From assembly GCF_007097265.1 (NCBI RefSeq), contig NZ_VJZP01000023.1, forward strand, positions 1-64,000: 64,000 nucleotides of DNA, in the 5' to 3' direction. The DNA is from Flavobacterium gawalongense (GTDB lineage Bacteria; Bacteroidota; Bacteroidia; Flavobacteriales; Flavobacteriaceae). Positions within the stretch are counted from its first letter, which is position 1; each line of letters opens with the position of its first letter. Made by a program: the position numbers and the translations under genes. The notes below the pieces were generated by a model, which did not search any database, was not told where the DNA came from, and was given only the letters and a program-made list of their open reading frames with translations. This document shows, one piece after another, positions 34,915 to 44,792 of the stretch.

Positions 34915-35868
34915 ATGGAATATTTAGATTTTGAGCTTCCAATAAAAGAACTAGAAGAACAGTTAGATAAATGTCTGGTTATTGGTCAGGAATCAGATGT
35001 TGATGTGACGAATACTTGCAAACAAATCAACAAAAAACTAGAAGAGACCAAAAGACATATTTATAAAAATTTGACCGCTTGGCAACGCGTACAACTATCA
35101 AGACATCCTAGTCGTCCTTATACAATGGATCATGTACGTGCTTTATGTGGGGATACTTTTCTAGAACTTTTTGGGGATAGAGGTTTTAAAGACGATAAAG
35201 CCATGATTGGTGGTTTAGGAAAAATTGACGGACAATCTTTTATGATTGTTGGTCAACAAAAAGGATTCAACACGAAGACACGTCAGTTTCGTAATTTTGG
35301 AATGCCAAATCCTGAAGGATACAGAAAAGCATTGCGATTGATGAAAATGGCCGAGAAATTTGGTATTCCAGTATTGACTTTAGTTGATACTCCGGGTGCT
35401 TATCCGGGACTTGAAGCCGAAGAACGAGGACAAGGCGAGGCTATTGCCAGAAACATCATCGAAATGATTCGTCTAAAAGTGCCAATTATTACTGTAATTG
35501 TTGGTGAGGGAGCTTCTGGTGGAGCATTAGGAATAGGTGTTGGTGACAAGGTATATATGATGGAAAACACTTGGTATTCTGTTATTTCTCCTGAATCATG
35601 CTCTTCTATTTTATGGAAAAGCTGGGAATATAAAGAACAAGCTGCCGAAGCATTGAAATTGACTTCTGCTGACATGAAAAAACAAAAATTAGTTGATGAT
35701 ATTATCCCTGAACCATTAGGTGGAGCGCACTACGATAGAGAGACTGCTTTCAAAACGGTGGAGCAATATATTATGAAAGGATTTAATGAATTGAAAGACT
35801 TATCAACAGAACAATTAGTTGCTCAAAGAATGGACAAATACAGTAAAATGGGTGAATATAAAGAGTAA
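34915..35868 (+). CDS. accA: Acetyl-CoA carboxylase carboxyltransferase, alpha subunit
   Basis: 317 residues from [18 protein letters not shown] longer in-frame ATG at 34813 adds unrelated residues and overlaps a promoter-like TATCTTTG at 34874-34881. Family motifs: [13 protein letters not shown] [67 protein letters not shown] and [16 protein letters not shown]. With AccD it transfers carboxyl from carboxybiotin to acetyl-CoA, the first step of fatty-acid synthesis. Confidence 0.95.
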   Translation: MEYLDFELPIKELEEQLDKCLVIGQESDVDVTNTCKQINKKLEETKRHIYKNLTAWQRVQLSRHPSRPYTMDHVRALCGDTFLELFGDRGFKDDKAMIGGLGKIDGQSFMIVGQQKGFNTKTRQFRNFGMPNPEGYRKALRLMKMAEKFGIPVLTLVDTPGAYPGLEAEERGQGEAIARNIIEMIRLKVPIITVIVGEGASGGALGIGVGDKVYMMENTWYSVISPESCSSILWKSWEYKEQAAEALKLTSADMKKQKLVDDIIPEPLGGAHYDRETAFKTVEQYIMKGFNELKDLSTEQLVAQRMDKYSKMGEYKE

Positions 35869-35888
35869 AATCTTACAATTTGATATTT

Positions 35889-35919
35889 AATCCGAAGCCT
35901 TACAGTTTCGGATTTTTTT
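35889..35919 (+). terminator. Terminator of accA
   Basis: Stem AATCCGAA/TTCGGATT (35889-35896 with 35907-35914), followed by a run of T. It lies about 20 bases after the accA stop. Confidence 0.8.
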
Positions 35920-36008
35920 ATGGTTATAAACAAAAAATAGTTACTTATGAACAATTATTTGTAACAACTCAATGACAATATTTTTTTAATTTTTGTTACT
36001 TTCGCTCT

Positions 36009-37553
36009 ATGGAAAACTTCAGAAATATTAATCCTGTGAAGGTTGATAAAACTACTATAATAAGCCTTGAAAAAGGAAAATTGCAACCGCAGGTTCTCGA
36101 TTTAGAAGAGGCTGTGCTTGGTGCCATGATGATTGATAAAAAAGGGGTAGATGATGTAATTGATATTTTACAGCCCGATGCTTTTTATAAAGATGCTCAC
36201 AAACATATTTTTGAGGCTATCGTTCAGTTGTTTACAGAAACACAGCCTATTGACTTATTAACCGTTTCTGCACAACTTAAGAAAAATGCAAAATTAGATT
36301 TGGCAGGAGGCGATTTTTACTTAATTCAGCTTACGCAAAAGATATCGTCTTCTGCGCACATTGAATTTCATTCCAGGATTATCCTTCAGAAATTTATTCA
36401 ACGCAGTTTGATTCGTATATCTACTGAAATTATTGAAGATTCTTACGATGAAACAACGGATGTTTTTGATTTGTTGGATAGAGCCGAATCTAAATTGTAC
36501 GAAGTGACACAAGGGAACATAAAACGAAGTTCCGAAACGGCGCAGAGTTTAGTGTTGCAGGCCAAAAAACGAATAGAAGAAATTGCCGGTCAGGAAGGAT
36601 TGAGTGGTGTAGCGACTGGATTTGATAAATTAGATAAGATTACTTCGGGTTGGCAACCAAGTGATTTAATTATTATAGCGGCAAGGCCAGCAATGGGTAA
36701 AACGGCATTTGTATTATCGATGGCACGAAATATGGCAATTGATTTCGGAATGCCAGTTGCCTTATTTTCTCTGGAGATGGCATCAGTTCAGTTGATAACC
36801 CGTTTGATTTCTTCCGAAACAGGTTTGTCATCGGAGAAATTGCGTACTGGAAAACTGGAAAAACACGAATGGGAACAATTGAGTACCAAAGTTAAAAATT
36901 TAGAAAAAGCCCCACTGTTTATTGATGATACGCCTTCACTATCTATTTTTGATTTAAGAGCAAAAGCGAGACGTTTGGTTTCGCAACATGGCATAAGAAT
37001 TATTATTGTCGATTACTTGCAATTGATGACTGCTGGTGGAAACGGAAAAGGAGGAGGAAATAGAGAGCAGGAGATTTCTACGATTTCTCGAAATTTAAAA
37101 GCATTAGCCAAGGAATTAAATGTTCCTGTTATTGCACTTTCTCAATTGTCCCGTGCGGTTGAAACCCGTGGTTCCAGTAAAAGACCTTTGCTTTCTGACC
37201 TTCGTGAATCGGGTGCGATTGAACAAGATGCTGATATTGTATCGTTTCTATATCGTCCCGAATATTACAAAATTGACGAATGGGATGATGATGAAGCCTC
37301 ACCAACTGCTGGCCAGGCAGAAATAATGATAGCTAAACACCGTAATGGTAGTATAGAAAACGTTCGGTTGAAGTTTATTGGACATCTAGGAAAGTTTGAT
37401 AATTTAGAAGATCATAGCGGAAGTTATGATGATTTACCATCAAGTATGAACCAAGATGACAATCCTTTTATTACTAAAAATTTGCCATCAGCCAATGAAG
37501 CTTTTGGTAGTAATTTGAATGACCTGGACGATGACAGTGATGTTCCGTTCTAA
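36009..37553 (+). CDS. dnaB: Replicative DNA helicase DnaB
   Basis: 514 residues. The N-terminal domain (PQVLDLEEAVLGAMMI) is followed by the RecA-like helicase domain with Walker A ARPAMGKTAF, the arginine-rich EQEISTISRNLKALAKEL, and LIVDYLQLM-like IIIVDYLQLMTAGG. SDLRESGAIEQDAD is also typical. There is no intein. The C-terminus is acidic (NDLDDDSDVPF), as in other Bacteroidota. Unwinds DNA at the fork. Confidence 0.95.
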   Translation: MENFRNINPVKVDKTTIISLEKGKLQPQVLDLEEAVLGAMMIDKKGVDDVIDILQPDAFYKDAHKHIFEAIVQLFTETQPIDLLTVSAQLKKNAKLDLAGGDFYLIQLTQKISSSAHIEFHSRIILQKFIQRSLIRISTEIIEDSYDETTDVFDLLDRAESKLYEVTQGNIKRSSETAQSLVLQAKKRIEEIAGQEGLSGVATGFDKLDKITSGWQPSDLIIIAARPAMGKTAFVLSMARNMAIDFGMPVALFSLEMASVQLITRLISSETGLSSEKLRTGKLEKHEWEQLSTKVKNLEKAPLFIDDTPSLSIFDLRAKARRLVSQHGIRIIIVDYLQLMTAGGNGKGGGNREQEISTISRNLKALAKELNVPVIALSQLSRAVETRGSSKRPLLSDLRESGAIEQDADIVSFLYRPEYYKIDEWDDDEASPTAGQAEIMIAKHRNGSIENVRLKFIGHLGKFDNLEDHSGSYDDLPSSMNQDDNPFITKNLPSANEAFGSNLNDLDDDSDVPF

Positions 37554-37587
37554 AATATAAATTTAAAATCCGCTGCTTATAGTTAGT

Positions 37588-37767
37588 TACCGTCTGGACA
37601 CAAATATTTAGAGGAAATTTTAGCCACGAATTTCACTAATTTTTATGAATTAATTCGTGAAAATTAGTGAAATTCGTGGCTAACTTTTTTATAATATCAT
37701 AAAATCTGTGTGAATCTTTTCAATCGGTGTTATCTGTGTCCTATTTTAAACTTGTATCCAGACGGTA
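37588..37767. repeat. Long palindromic intergenic element A
   Basis: Ends are the 10-bp inverted repeat TACCGTCTGG (37588-37597) / CCAGACGGTA (37758-37767). Inside is a perfect 24-bp inverted repeat (37620-37643 with 37660-37683) whose 16-base loop is itself nearly palindromic. Sequences of the form ATCGGTGTTATCTGTGTC in it recur in elements B and C in this window. Confidence 0.75.
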
Positions 37768-37834
37768 CTTTTTTAGTAGTTTTTTTTATGATTTTCATCA
37801 CTTAAAAACTGTTATCTTTGGAATAAAAACGGCA

Positions 37835-39097
37835 ATGTCTTTTAGAAAGTCACTCTATATTCTACTAATTTTTATTTCCTTTTCGGCGAAAGCCTCTTTT
37901 ATTTTGTTGCCAATGGATGAAACTACGCAGCAAAATCATTTGAAGGCCTATGGAATTACGTATTGGTGTTTGGATAAAAAGTACAAAGCAAGTTGGTTGC
38001 TTAATTATCGAGGCGGTTCTTTTTTACTGCCTGATGCTGAAGAAATACGTAAAGAATGCCAGATTAGGGGTGTGAGTTTTGAAATCCTTTCTGATAGTGA
38101 AGAAGCTAGGATTTTGGATGAAATTTCGAGTCCTTCTCAAAATATGGAAACGATAGTGCTTGAAAAAGCACCAAAAGTTGCCGTTTATACCCCTAAAGGA
38201 AAACAACCTTGGGATGATGCGGTGACGTTGGTTTTGACTTACGCCGAAATTCCTTTTACACCAATTTATGATGATGAAGTTTTAAGTGACCAATTATTAC
38301 TTTACGATTGGCTGCATTTGCATCATGAAGATTTTACGGGTCAATACGGTAAATTTTATGGAGCATACAAAAATGTTCCTTGGTACATTGAACAAAAGAA
38401 AGATGCCGAAGCATTGGCAACCAAATTAGGATATTCGAAAGTATCTCAAGAAAAGGTAGCTGTTGCCAAAAAAATCAGGGACTTCGTTATTGGAGGTGGC
38501 TTTATGTTTGCGATGTGTTCCGCAACGGATAGTTTTGATATTGCTTTAGCAGCAGATGGAGTAGATATTTGCGAAGCCATGTTTGATGGAGATGCGAGTG
38601 ATCCTAATTACCAATCAAAAATGAATTACAATAATTCGTTTGCTTTCAAAGATTTTATTTTAGAAAGAAGAGCGGAGCAATATGAATTTTCGGATATTGA
38701 TATGACTACGAAAAGAAGAATTCCGATGGACAAGGATTATTTTACCTTAATGGAATTTTCGGCAAAATGGGATCCAATCCCGAGTATGCTATGTCAAAAC
38801 CACACACAATTGGTAAAAGGATTCATGGGACAGACCACTTCTTTTGATGTCTCTCTAGTAAAATCGAATGTTTTGGTTATGGGAAACTGTGAACTTAATG
38901 GCGAAGTACGTTACATTCATGGCGAAAAAGGGAAAGGAATGTTCACTTTTTATGGTGGTCACGATCCTGAAGATTTCCAGCATCAAGTGGGAGATACGCC
39001 AACAGTTCTGGATTTACATCCCAATTCACCAGGTTATAGGCTGATTTTGAATAATGTGTTATTTCCTGCAGCTAAGAAGAAAAAACAAAAGACCTAA
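37835..39097 (+). CDS. Conserved secreted Bacteroidota protein, often annotated asparagine synthetase B
   Basis: 420 residues from MSFRKSLYILL, with a signal peptide ending FSAKAS. The sequence is a conserved secreted protein (FILLPMDETTQQNHLKAYG, KVAVYTPKGKQPWDDAVTLV, GGGFMFAMCSATDSFDIAL). I see neither the N-terminal Cys nucleophile of AsnB glutaminase domains nor a PP-loop, so the common annotation looks wrong. A GATase-like fold is suggested by the FAMCSATDS segment. The neighbouring glutaminase starts 36 bases later. Function unknown. Confidence 0.65.
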   Translation: MSFRKSLYILLIFISFSAKASFILLPMDETTQQNHLKAYGITYWCLDKKYKASWLLNYRGGSFLLPDAEEIRKECQIRGVSFEILSDSEEARILDEISSPSQNMETIVLEKAPKVAVYTPKGKQPWDDAVTLVLTYAEIPFTPIYDDEVLSDQLLLYDWLHLHHEDFTGQYGKFYGAYKNVPWYIEQKKDAEALATKLGYSKVSQEKVAVAKKIRDFVIGGGFMFAMCSATDSFDIALAADGVDICEAMFDGDASDPNYQSKMNYNNSFAFKDFILERRAEQYEFSDIDMTTKRRIPMDKDYFTLMEFSAKWDPIPSMLCQNHTQLVKGFMGQTTSFDVSLVKSNVLVMGNCELNGEVRYIHGEKGKGMFTFYGGHDPEDFQHQVGDTPTVLDLHPNSPGYRLILNNVLFPAAKKKKQKT

Positions 39098-39133
39098 TAT
39101 TAAAAATATTAAAAATTTCATTAAACTCTTTAG

Positions 39134-40045
39134 ATGAACTACGAAACCATTTTGCACGAGATTTATCAAGAATCAAAAACACTTCCTATTATTGGTAATG
39201 TTTCTATATCAATACCCGAATTAACAAAAGTTGACCCGGATAAATTTGGAATTCATTTGATAAGTATTGAAGGTGAGGACTTTGGAATTGGAGATAGCAA
39301 CGAAAAATTTTCTATTCAAAGTGTTTCTAAAGTTTTGACTGTAGCTTTGGCATTTTCATTCTTGGATGAAAGGATTTGGGAACGAGTAGGCGTAGAACCT
39401 TCAGGTAGTGCATTTAATTCATTAGTACAATTGGAATATGAAAAGGGCATTCCACGAAATCCATTTATCAATGCAGGAGCAATTGTTATTGCAGATATGC
39501 TTGTGACCCATTTGGAAAATCCTAAACAAGATTTTTTGGATTTTATACGAATGATTTCAGGAAGTCCAACTATTGATTTTAATTTAAAAGTAGCACAATC
39601 TGAGAAAGACACTCGGTTTAGAAATGCCGCATTAGCTAATTTTTTAAAGTCATTTGGGAATATTACAAATGATGTAGAAATGGTTTTGGATTTTTATTTC
39701 CATCAGTGTTCCATAGAAATGACGTGTAAGGAATTAGCTCATTCCTTTTTCTTTCTTGCCAATGAAGGAAAAACTATATCAGGAATACAAGTTTTAACTA
39801 AAAGTCAAGTAAAACGATTGAATGCCTTAATGCAAACATGCGGTTTTTATGATGAGTCAGGTGAATATACTTATAAAGTAGGATTGCCGGGAAAAAGTGG
39901 GATAGGTGGGGGAATTGCAGCTTTATATCCTAAAAACTTTGTTGTTTCTACATGGAGCCCACGACTTAATGAAAAAGGAAATTCAGATTTGGGGATGAAT
40001 GCCTTGGAATTATTGACGACTAAGACTGGAATGTCGATTTTTTAG
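39134..40045 (+). CDS. glsA: Glutaminase
   Basis: 303 residues, the usual GlsA length. It hydrolyses glutamine to glutamate and ammonia. The serine-dependent fold has the Ser63-X-X-Lys66 catalytic pair in FSIQSVSKVL, plus PRNPFINAGAI and GLPGKSGIGGGI. No allosteric or signal regions. It follows the secreted protein gene closely. In this nitrogen-rich stretch with cyanophycin genes it may feed ammonium or glutamate pools. Confidence 0.93.
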   Translation: MNYETILHEIYQESKTLPIIGNVSISIPELTKVDPDKFGIHLISIEGEDFGIGDSNEKFSIQSVSKVLTVALAFSFLDERIWERVGVEPSGSAFNSLVQLEYEKGIPRNPFINAGAIVIADMLVTHLENPKQDFLDFIRMISGSPTIDFNLKVAQSEKDTRFRNAALANFLKSFGNITNDVEMVLDFYFHQCSIEMTCKELAHSFFFLANEGKTISGIQVLTKSQVKRLNALMQTCGFYDESGEYTYKVGLPGKSGIGGGIAALYPKNFVVSTWSPRLNEKGNSDLGMNALELLTTKTGMSIF

Positions 40046-40175
40046 AAAAAACAGAAAAAACCTCGAAAGTTTTTGCTTCCGAGGTTAATATTTTATGACT
40101 ATCCGTAATGCGGACTAAAATCATTTCGAATACAATTTTCGTCGTTTGTACATTTATAAAGCATAAATATTAGCC

Positions 40176-40278
40176 CACAGATTGTACAGATTATACCGAT
40201 TTCCACGGATTTTTTTACTTGGTGAATCAAACAGTTGTTTAAATCTGTGCAAAATCCGTTCAATCCGTGTTATCTGTG
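40176..40278. repeat. Palindromic intergenic element B
   Basis: CACAGAT (40176-40182) pairs with ATCTGTG (40272-40278), and an inner ACGGATT pairs with AATCCGT. The element fills the gap between glsA and the toxin gene. It has the same TCAATCCGTGTTATCTGTGTG text as related elements A and C. Confidence 0.65.
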
Positions 40279-40376
40279 TGCCATATTTTATCCTTTGGAA
40301 CATATTGCGGACTGTCATATTATATTTAATGTAATTTTAAATCCTAATCCGTGTCAACTTTTTCAGGACTAGACAA

Positions 40377-40631
40377 TTAATAATGGTATTTACAAGTAAT
40401 TATTATCAGATCTTCTTCTTTTATGGTGTAAACCAAACGATGTTCGGAGTCTATTCTTCTTGACCAATACCCTTGAAGTTCGTGTTTTAAAGGTTCCGGA
40501 TTTCCGATTCCTTCAAAAGGAGTTCTCGTTGTAGATTTTATTAACTCATTAATTCTTTTGAGTTTTGATTTATCTGTTTTTTGCCAATAGAGATAATCAT
40601 CCCAAGCTTGTGAATGCCAAATTATTTTCAT
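40377..40631 (-). CDS. yoeB: YoeB/Txe-family mRNA interferase toxin
   Basis: 84 residues, the full family length. It begins KIIWHSQAWDDYLYWQKTDK and ends in the catalytic region HRLVYTIKEEDLIIITCKYHY, with Arg and the final His-Tyr pair of YoeB. A ribosome-dependent endoribonuclease when not bound by antitoxin. It overlaps the yefM gene by four bases, in the usual antitoxin-first order on the minus strand. Confidence 0.93.
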   Translation of the reverse strand: MKIIWHSQAWDDYLYWQKTDKSKLKRINELIKSTTRTPFEGIGNPEPLKHELQGYWSRRIDSEHRLVYTIKEEDLIIITCKYHY

Positions 40632-40879
40632 TCTTCAATCAATTCTTTTTGGAATGTTTTTTTATTTTTTACGTCTTCGACCGCTTTCAGTAATATTTCT
40701 CTGTTTTTTCCTGATAAAAGATAATTGGTCTCTTTTAAAGAATTATACTCATCAAGCGAAATTAAAACCAAATCTTTATTGTCTTTTCTTTTTACGATGA
40801 TTTCTTCCATATCATCAATAACACTATCCATCCATTTTTTTAGATTTAGACGTAAATCGGTATAGTTTATTACTTTCAT
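40628..40879 (-). CDS. yefM: YefM/Phd-family antitoxin
   Basis: 83 residues. The N-terminal DNA-binding half (NYTDLRLNLKKWMDSVIDD, LVLISLDEYNSLKET) is typical of YefM, and the C-terminal tail is a charged helix that would neutralise YoeB. It should also repress its own promoter in the 86-base gap after cphA. Confidence 0.92.
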   Translation of the reverse strand: MKVINYTDLRLNLKKWMDSVIDDMEEIIVKRKDNKDLVLISLDEYNSLKETNYLLSGKNREILLKAVEDVKNKKTFQKELIEE

Positions 40880-40908
40880 TTTAATTTATTTTAAAACAAA
40901 ATTACAAA

Positions 40909-40946
40909 AAAAATAACTCAATCAAGTACTTAATTGAGTTATTTTT
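40909..40946. terminator. Hairpin between cphA and yefM
   Basis: A 14-bp perfect stem (40909-40922 with 40933-40946; arms AAATAACTCAAT/ATTGAGTTATTT) with T/A tracts on both sides, 20 bases after the cphA stop. Terminator of leftward cphA. It could also overlap the YefM operator. Confidence 0.75.
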
Positions 40947-40965
40947 AAGTTTATTGTATTTAAAG

Positions 40966-43590
40966 CTAGACAGTTCCGTGTTCGTTTTCTTTATCTAAAT
41001 ATTCTTGTACAATATCGATAGCATTAGTAACCACATCGCTTAATGCAGTGATGAAGCTTCCTTCTTCGGCACAATTTATAGCGTGTTTGATTGCTTCAGT
41101 TTCTTTAGGAATAATTTCATAAGTAACTATTTTACCTGAATTTTTAATTCCTTCGAGTATTAAATCAATAATTTCGTCTTCGGTTCTTCCTCTCAGGTAT
41201 TTTTCTTGTCGAATGATAATGTGGTCGAACATTCGGGCTGCTATAAAAGCACATTCTTTAATATCTTCGTCACGGCGATCACCAACACCTGCAATAATTC
41301 CAATTTTCTTAGTAGCATCGACACTTTGCAAATATTCTTCCACACCTTTGTAACCGGATGGATTATGAGCAAAATCAATCAATACTTTAAATTTTTTAAA
41401 CTCAAAAATATTCATACGACCCGGAGTTTGTGCCGCACTTGGAATAAAAGTCTGTAATGACAAACTAATATCTTCTGTTTTAAAACCCCATAAATAACTC
41501 GCTAAAGTTGCCGCAAGTACATTGGCAATCATGAATTTTGCTTTTCCTCCCAACGTTAAAGGAACGTGAGTGGCGCGTTCGATTCGGATTTTCCATTCCC
41601 CTTTTTTGATGGTAATAAACCCGTTTTCATATACCGCAACCGTTTTTCCTTCAGTACAAAGTTTTTTAATGAAATCACTATCTTCACTCAAACTAAAATA
41701 AGCAACATTGCAATTTAGATCTTGACCTATTTTTACACAATGTTCATCGTCACCATTTAAAACTGCCCAACCGTCTTTTTTGATGCTTTTTACAACTGTA
41801 GCTTTAACTCTTGCCAAATCATCTAAAGAGTGAATGTCACTTAAACCCAAATGATCTTCCTGTATATTCGTAATAATTCCAATATCGCAAAGGCTGAACC
41901 CCAAACCAGAACGAAGGATTCCACCACGAGCCGTTTCTAAAACGGCGAATTCCACCGTTGGATCTCTCAAAACATATTCGGCACTTAGAGGCCCGGTGGT
42001 ATCTCCTTTTTCCATCATATGATTTTGAATATAAATTCCATCCGATGTGGTGAATCCTACTTTGAAACCATTATTTTTTACAATATGTGCCAAAAGGCGG
42101 GTAGTGGTGGTTTTGCCATTGGTTCCCGTCACAGCAATTATAGGAATACGAAAGGATTTACCCGGAGGATATAACATGTCAATAACCGGCGAAGCTACGT
42201 TTCTGGGTAATCCTTCAGAAGGAGCAAGGTGCATTCTAAAACCCGGAGCCGCATTGACTTCCAGAATTACACCGCCATTTTCTTTTAAAGGTTGTGTTAA
42301 ATTCTCAGCCATGATATCAACACCACAAATGTCTAATCCAATTACCCTTGAAATTCTTTCGGCAAGAAAAATGTTTTCAGGGTGCATCATATCGGTAACA
42401 TCTACAGAAGTTCCGCCAGTACTTAAATTTGCTGTAGATTTTAGAAATACAATTTCGCCAATTCTCGGAATGGTTTCCAATGTGTAGCCTAATTTTTCCA
42501 ATAAGTCTTCGGTATCTCTATCGACATCTATTTGGGTTAACACATTTTCATGACCATAACCTCTTCTAGGATCCAGATTGGTTGTGTCAATTAATTGCTG
42601 AATAGTGTCTTTTCCATTTCCTATTATGTGAGCAGGAACTCGTTTTGCAGCAGCAACTAATTTATTATCGATGACTAATATCCTAAAGTCGAAACCGGTA
42701 ATGAATTTTTCTACGATGACACGTTTGCCATATTCTTGTGCAAAAGCCAACCCTGAAACGGCGTCTTCCCAATTGGTAACATTAATAGATGCACCTTTTC
42801 CATGATTTCCACCCAATGGTTTTAGCACAATAGGATATCCAATTTTTTTAATGGTTTCGGACAAACTCTCTTCGTCTACACAAATGCTTCCATTGGCAAC
42901 AGGAATCGAGGCCATATCCAACATTTTTTTGGTTTGCTCTTTATTACAGGCGATATCTACTGCAATACTGCTGGTTTTACAGGTAATTGTTGCTTGAAAA
43001 CGCATTTGATTGATACCATATCCTAGTTGAACTAAGGAATTTGTTCCAAGTCTTATCCAAGGAATATTTCTGGAAACGGCTTCTTCTACAATACTTCCGG
43101 TACTTGGTCCTAGTCGTACACGTTCCCGTATTTCACGCATTTTTTGTAAGTCGGCATTTAAATCGTAAGCAGTTCCGGCAATTAATGCTTCGGCAATAGC
43201 AACAGATGATTCTGCAGCAAAAAGACCAACATTTTCTTCGGTATAACTAAAGACTACATTATAAGTACCTGGAGTTTTGGTTTCTCTGGTTCTACCAAAG
43301 CCGGTTTCCATTCCTGCCAAAGATTGTATCTCAAGAGCAATATGTTCAATTACATGTCCCATCCAAGTACCGCGTTCCACTCTGGAAAAAAATCCGCCAC
43401 GACAACCTTCAGAACAGCGATGCTCAATCATTGTAGGGAACATAGTTTCAATTCGTTCTCTAAATCCTTCTATTTTATTAGTTGGAAATTGTTCCATTTC
43501 CTCCAAATCCAACCGCATTTGAATTAATTTTTTTCTTTGGATGCTCCAAATATTGGGGCCACGAAGGGCTTGTACTTTAATTATTTTCAT
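40966..43590 (-). CDS. cphA: Cyanophycin synthetase
   Basis: 874 residues, the standard CphA length. It builds multi-L-arginyl-poly-L-aspartate. An N-terminal domain (SIQRKKLIQMRLDLEEME) precedes an ATP-grasp section (PLGGNHGKGASI, VILEVNAAPGFRMH) that adds aspartate. A Mur-ligase section follows, with P-loop VTGTNGKTTTTRLLAH, RGGILRSGLGF and DFAHNPSGY, that adds arginine. It is divergent from cphB across 267 bases. Complete, with no break seen. Confidence 0.95.
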   Translation of the reverse strand: MKIIKVQALRGPNIWSIQRKKLIQMRLDLEEMEQFPTNKIEGFRERIETMFPTMIEHRCSEGCRGGFFSRVERGTWMGHVIEHIALEIQSLAGMETGFGRTRETKTPGTYNVVFSYTEENVGLFAAESSVAIAEALIAGTAYDLNADLQKMREIRERVRLGPSTGSIVEEAVSRNIPWIRLGTNSLVQLGYGINQMRFQATITCKTSSIAVDIACNKEQTKKMLDMASIPVANGSICVDEESLSETIKKIGYPIVLKPLGGNHGKGASINVTNWEDAVSGLAFAQEYGKRVIVEKFITGFDFRILVIDNKLVAAAKRVPAHIIGNGKDTIQQLIDTTNLDPRRGYGHENVLTQIDVDRDTEDLLEKLGYTLETIPRIGEIVFLKSTANLSTGGTSVDVTDMMHPENIFLAERISRVIGLDICGVDIMAENLTQPLKENGGVILEVNAAPGFRMHLAPSEGLPRNVASPVIDMLYPPGKSFRIPIIAVTGTNGKTTTTRLLAHIVKNNGFKVGFTTSDGIYIQNHMMEKGDTTGPLSAEYVLRDPTVEFAVLETARGGILRSGLGFSLCDIGIITNIQEDHLGLSDIHSLDDLARVKATVVKSIKKDGWAVLNGDDEHCVKIGQDLNCNVAYFSLSEDSDFIKKLCTEGKTVAVYENGFITIKKGEWKIRIERATHVPLTLGGKAKFMIANVLAATLASYLWGFKTEDISLSLQTFIPSAAQTPGRMNIFEFKKFKVLIDFAHNPSGYKGVEEYLQSVDATKKIGIIAGVGDRRDEDIKECAFIAARMFDHIIIRQEKYLRGRTEDEIIDLILEGIKNSGKIVTYEIIPKETEAIKHAINCAEEGSFITALSDVVTNAIDIVQEYLDKENEHGTV

Positions 43591-43857
43591 AAAACGGAAA
43601 TGTTATTTTTTGAACTAAAAAATGGATATGTAATGAATTGATTTTAAAACTAATATATTCTAACTTTGAAAAAAAAGATTGTTTTAGGTGGTGGTGTTTT
43701 TAAAAAAAAAGTATAGAATTCAACTAATATAGTTTTTTAAAAAGAGGAATCAAAATTTATTTCCTCAAAAATAAACAATAATTATTCAGTTTGTTATAAT
43801 TTAAAAAAAAAAGACTACTTCAATGGCTTTTTTTATCTTTTTGGTTATTTTTACAAA

Positions 43858-44730
43858 ATGAATATACTAGGAAAACTAATAATAATAGGAGGTGCGGTAG
43901 ATAAAGGAAGTTTTACTGAAACCGATTTGGATAAAAATGCAACTAGCAATTTAAACTTTTTTGAAACTGGAATTTTAAAAAGGATACTAAACGAATCAAA
44001 ACACAAAGAGAATTCACGAATAGAAGTCATTACAACGGCTTCAATCATTCCACGAGAAATTGGACCTGAATATGTTAAAGCATTTGAGTATTTGAATGCT
44101 AAAAATGTTGATATACTTACTATCGAAAGACGCGAGCAAGCTGCCGATGAAGCTGTTTTGGCCCGATTAAAAGCAGCAGATATTGTTATGTTTACCGGAG
44201 GTGATCAATTGCGATTGACTTCCATTCTTGGTGGAACACCATTTCACGATATTTTATTGGATAAATACCATAACGAAGAATTTATTTATGCCGGTACTTC
44301 TGCCGGAGCTGCGGCAGCTTCCAATAATATGATTTATCAGGGCAGTAGTTCTGAAGCCTTGTTGAAAGGCGAAGTGAAAATTTCAAGCGGATTGGGTTTA
44401 ATAGATGGTGTTATTATCGATACTCATTTTGTACAACGCGGTAGAATTGGCAGACTTTTTCAAGCCGTTGTTGGTAATCCTAGAGTACTGGGAATAGGAC
44501 TTGGAGAAGATACGGGATTGTTGATTACCAATAATACCCAAATGGAAGCTATTGGTTCCGGATTGGTTATTTTGGTTGATGGTCGTGAAATAAAAGATAC
44601 TAATTTGACGAAAGTAGAATTAGGACAACCGATATCAATTTCACATTTGGTAACACATGTCATGAGCAAATTTGACACCTATAATCTAGAAACGCATTTA
44701 ATGCATATACAATCTTCACATTACTTGTAA
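43858..44730 (+). CDS. cphB: Cyanophycinase
   Basis: 290 residues, peptidase family S51. The nucleophilic serine is Ser148 in GTSAGAAAAS, with GGDQLRLTSILGGT and GLGLIDGVIIDTHFVQRGR around it. It cuts cyanophycin to beta-Asp-Arg dipeptides. No signal peptide, so it acts on intracellular granules. The isoaspartyl peptidase gene follows after 62 bases and should split the dipeptides. Confidence 0.93.
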   Translation: MNILGKLIIIGGAVDKGSFTETDLDKNATSNLNFFETGILKRILNESKHKENSRIEVITTASIIPREIGPEYVKAFEYLNAKNVDILTIERREQAADEAVLARLKAADIVMFTGGDQLRLTSILGGTPFHDILLDKYHNEEFIYAGTSAGAAAASNNMIYQGSSSEALLKGEVKISSGLGLIDGVIIDTHFVQRGRIGRLFQAVVGNPRVLGIGLGEDTGLLITNNTQMEAIGSGLVILVDGREIKDTNLTKVELGQPISISHLVTHVMSKFDTYNLETHLMHIQSSHYL

Positions 44731-44792
44731 TTCAGGTTTTGGGTAATTGGTTTTAGTCTTTAGTCCAACACCCAACACCCAACACCCATAAC

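Noticed and set aside
40059..40086. Terminator after glsA (AACCTCG/CGAGGTT)
   Set aside because: The stem is short and no T tract follows, so it was not listed as a feature.
44768..44788. Possible CRISPR-like direct repeats (CCAACAC units)
   Set aside because: Only three 7-8-base copies in tandem without spacers.
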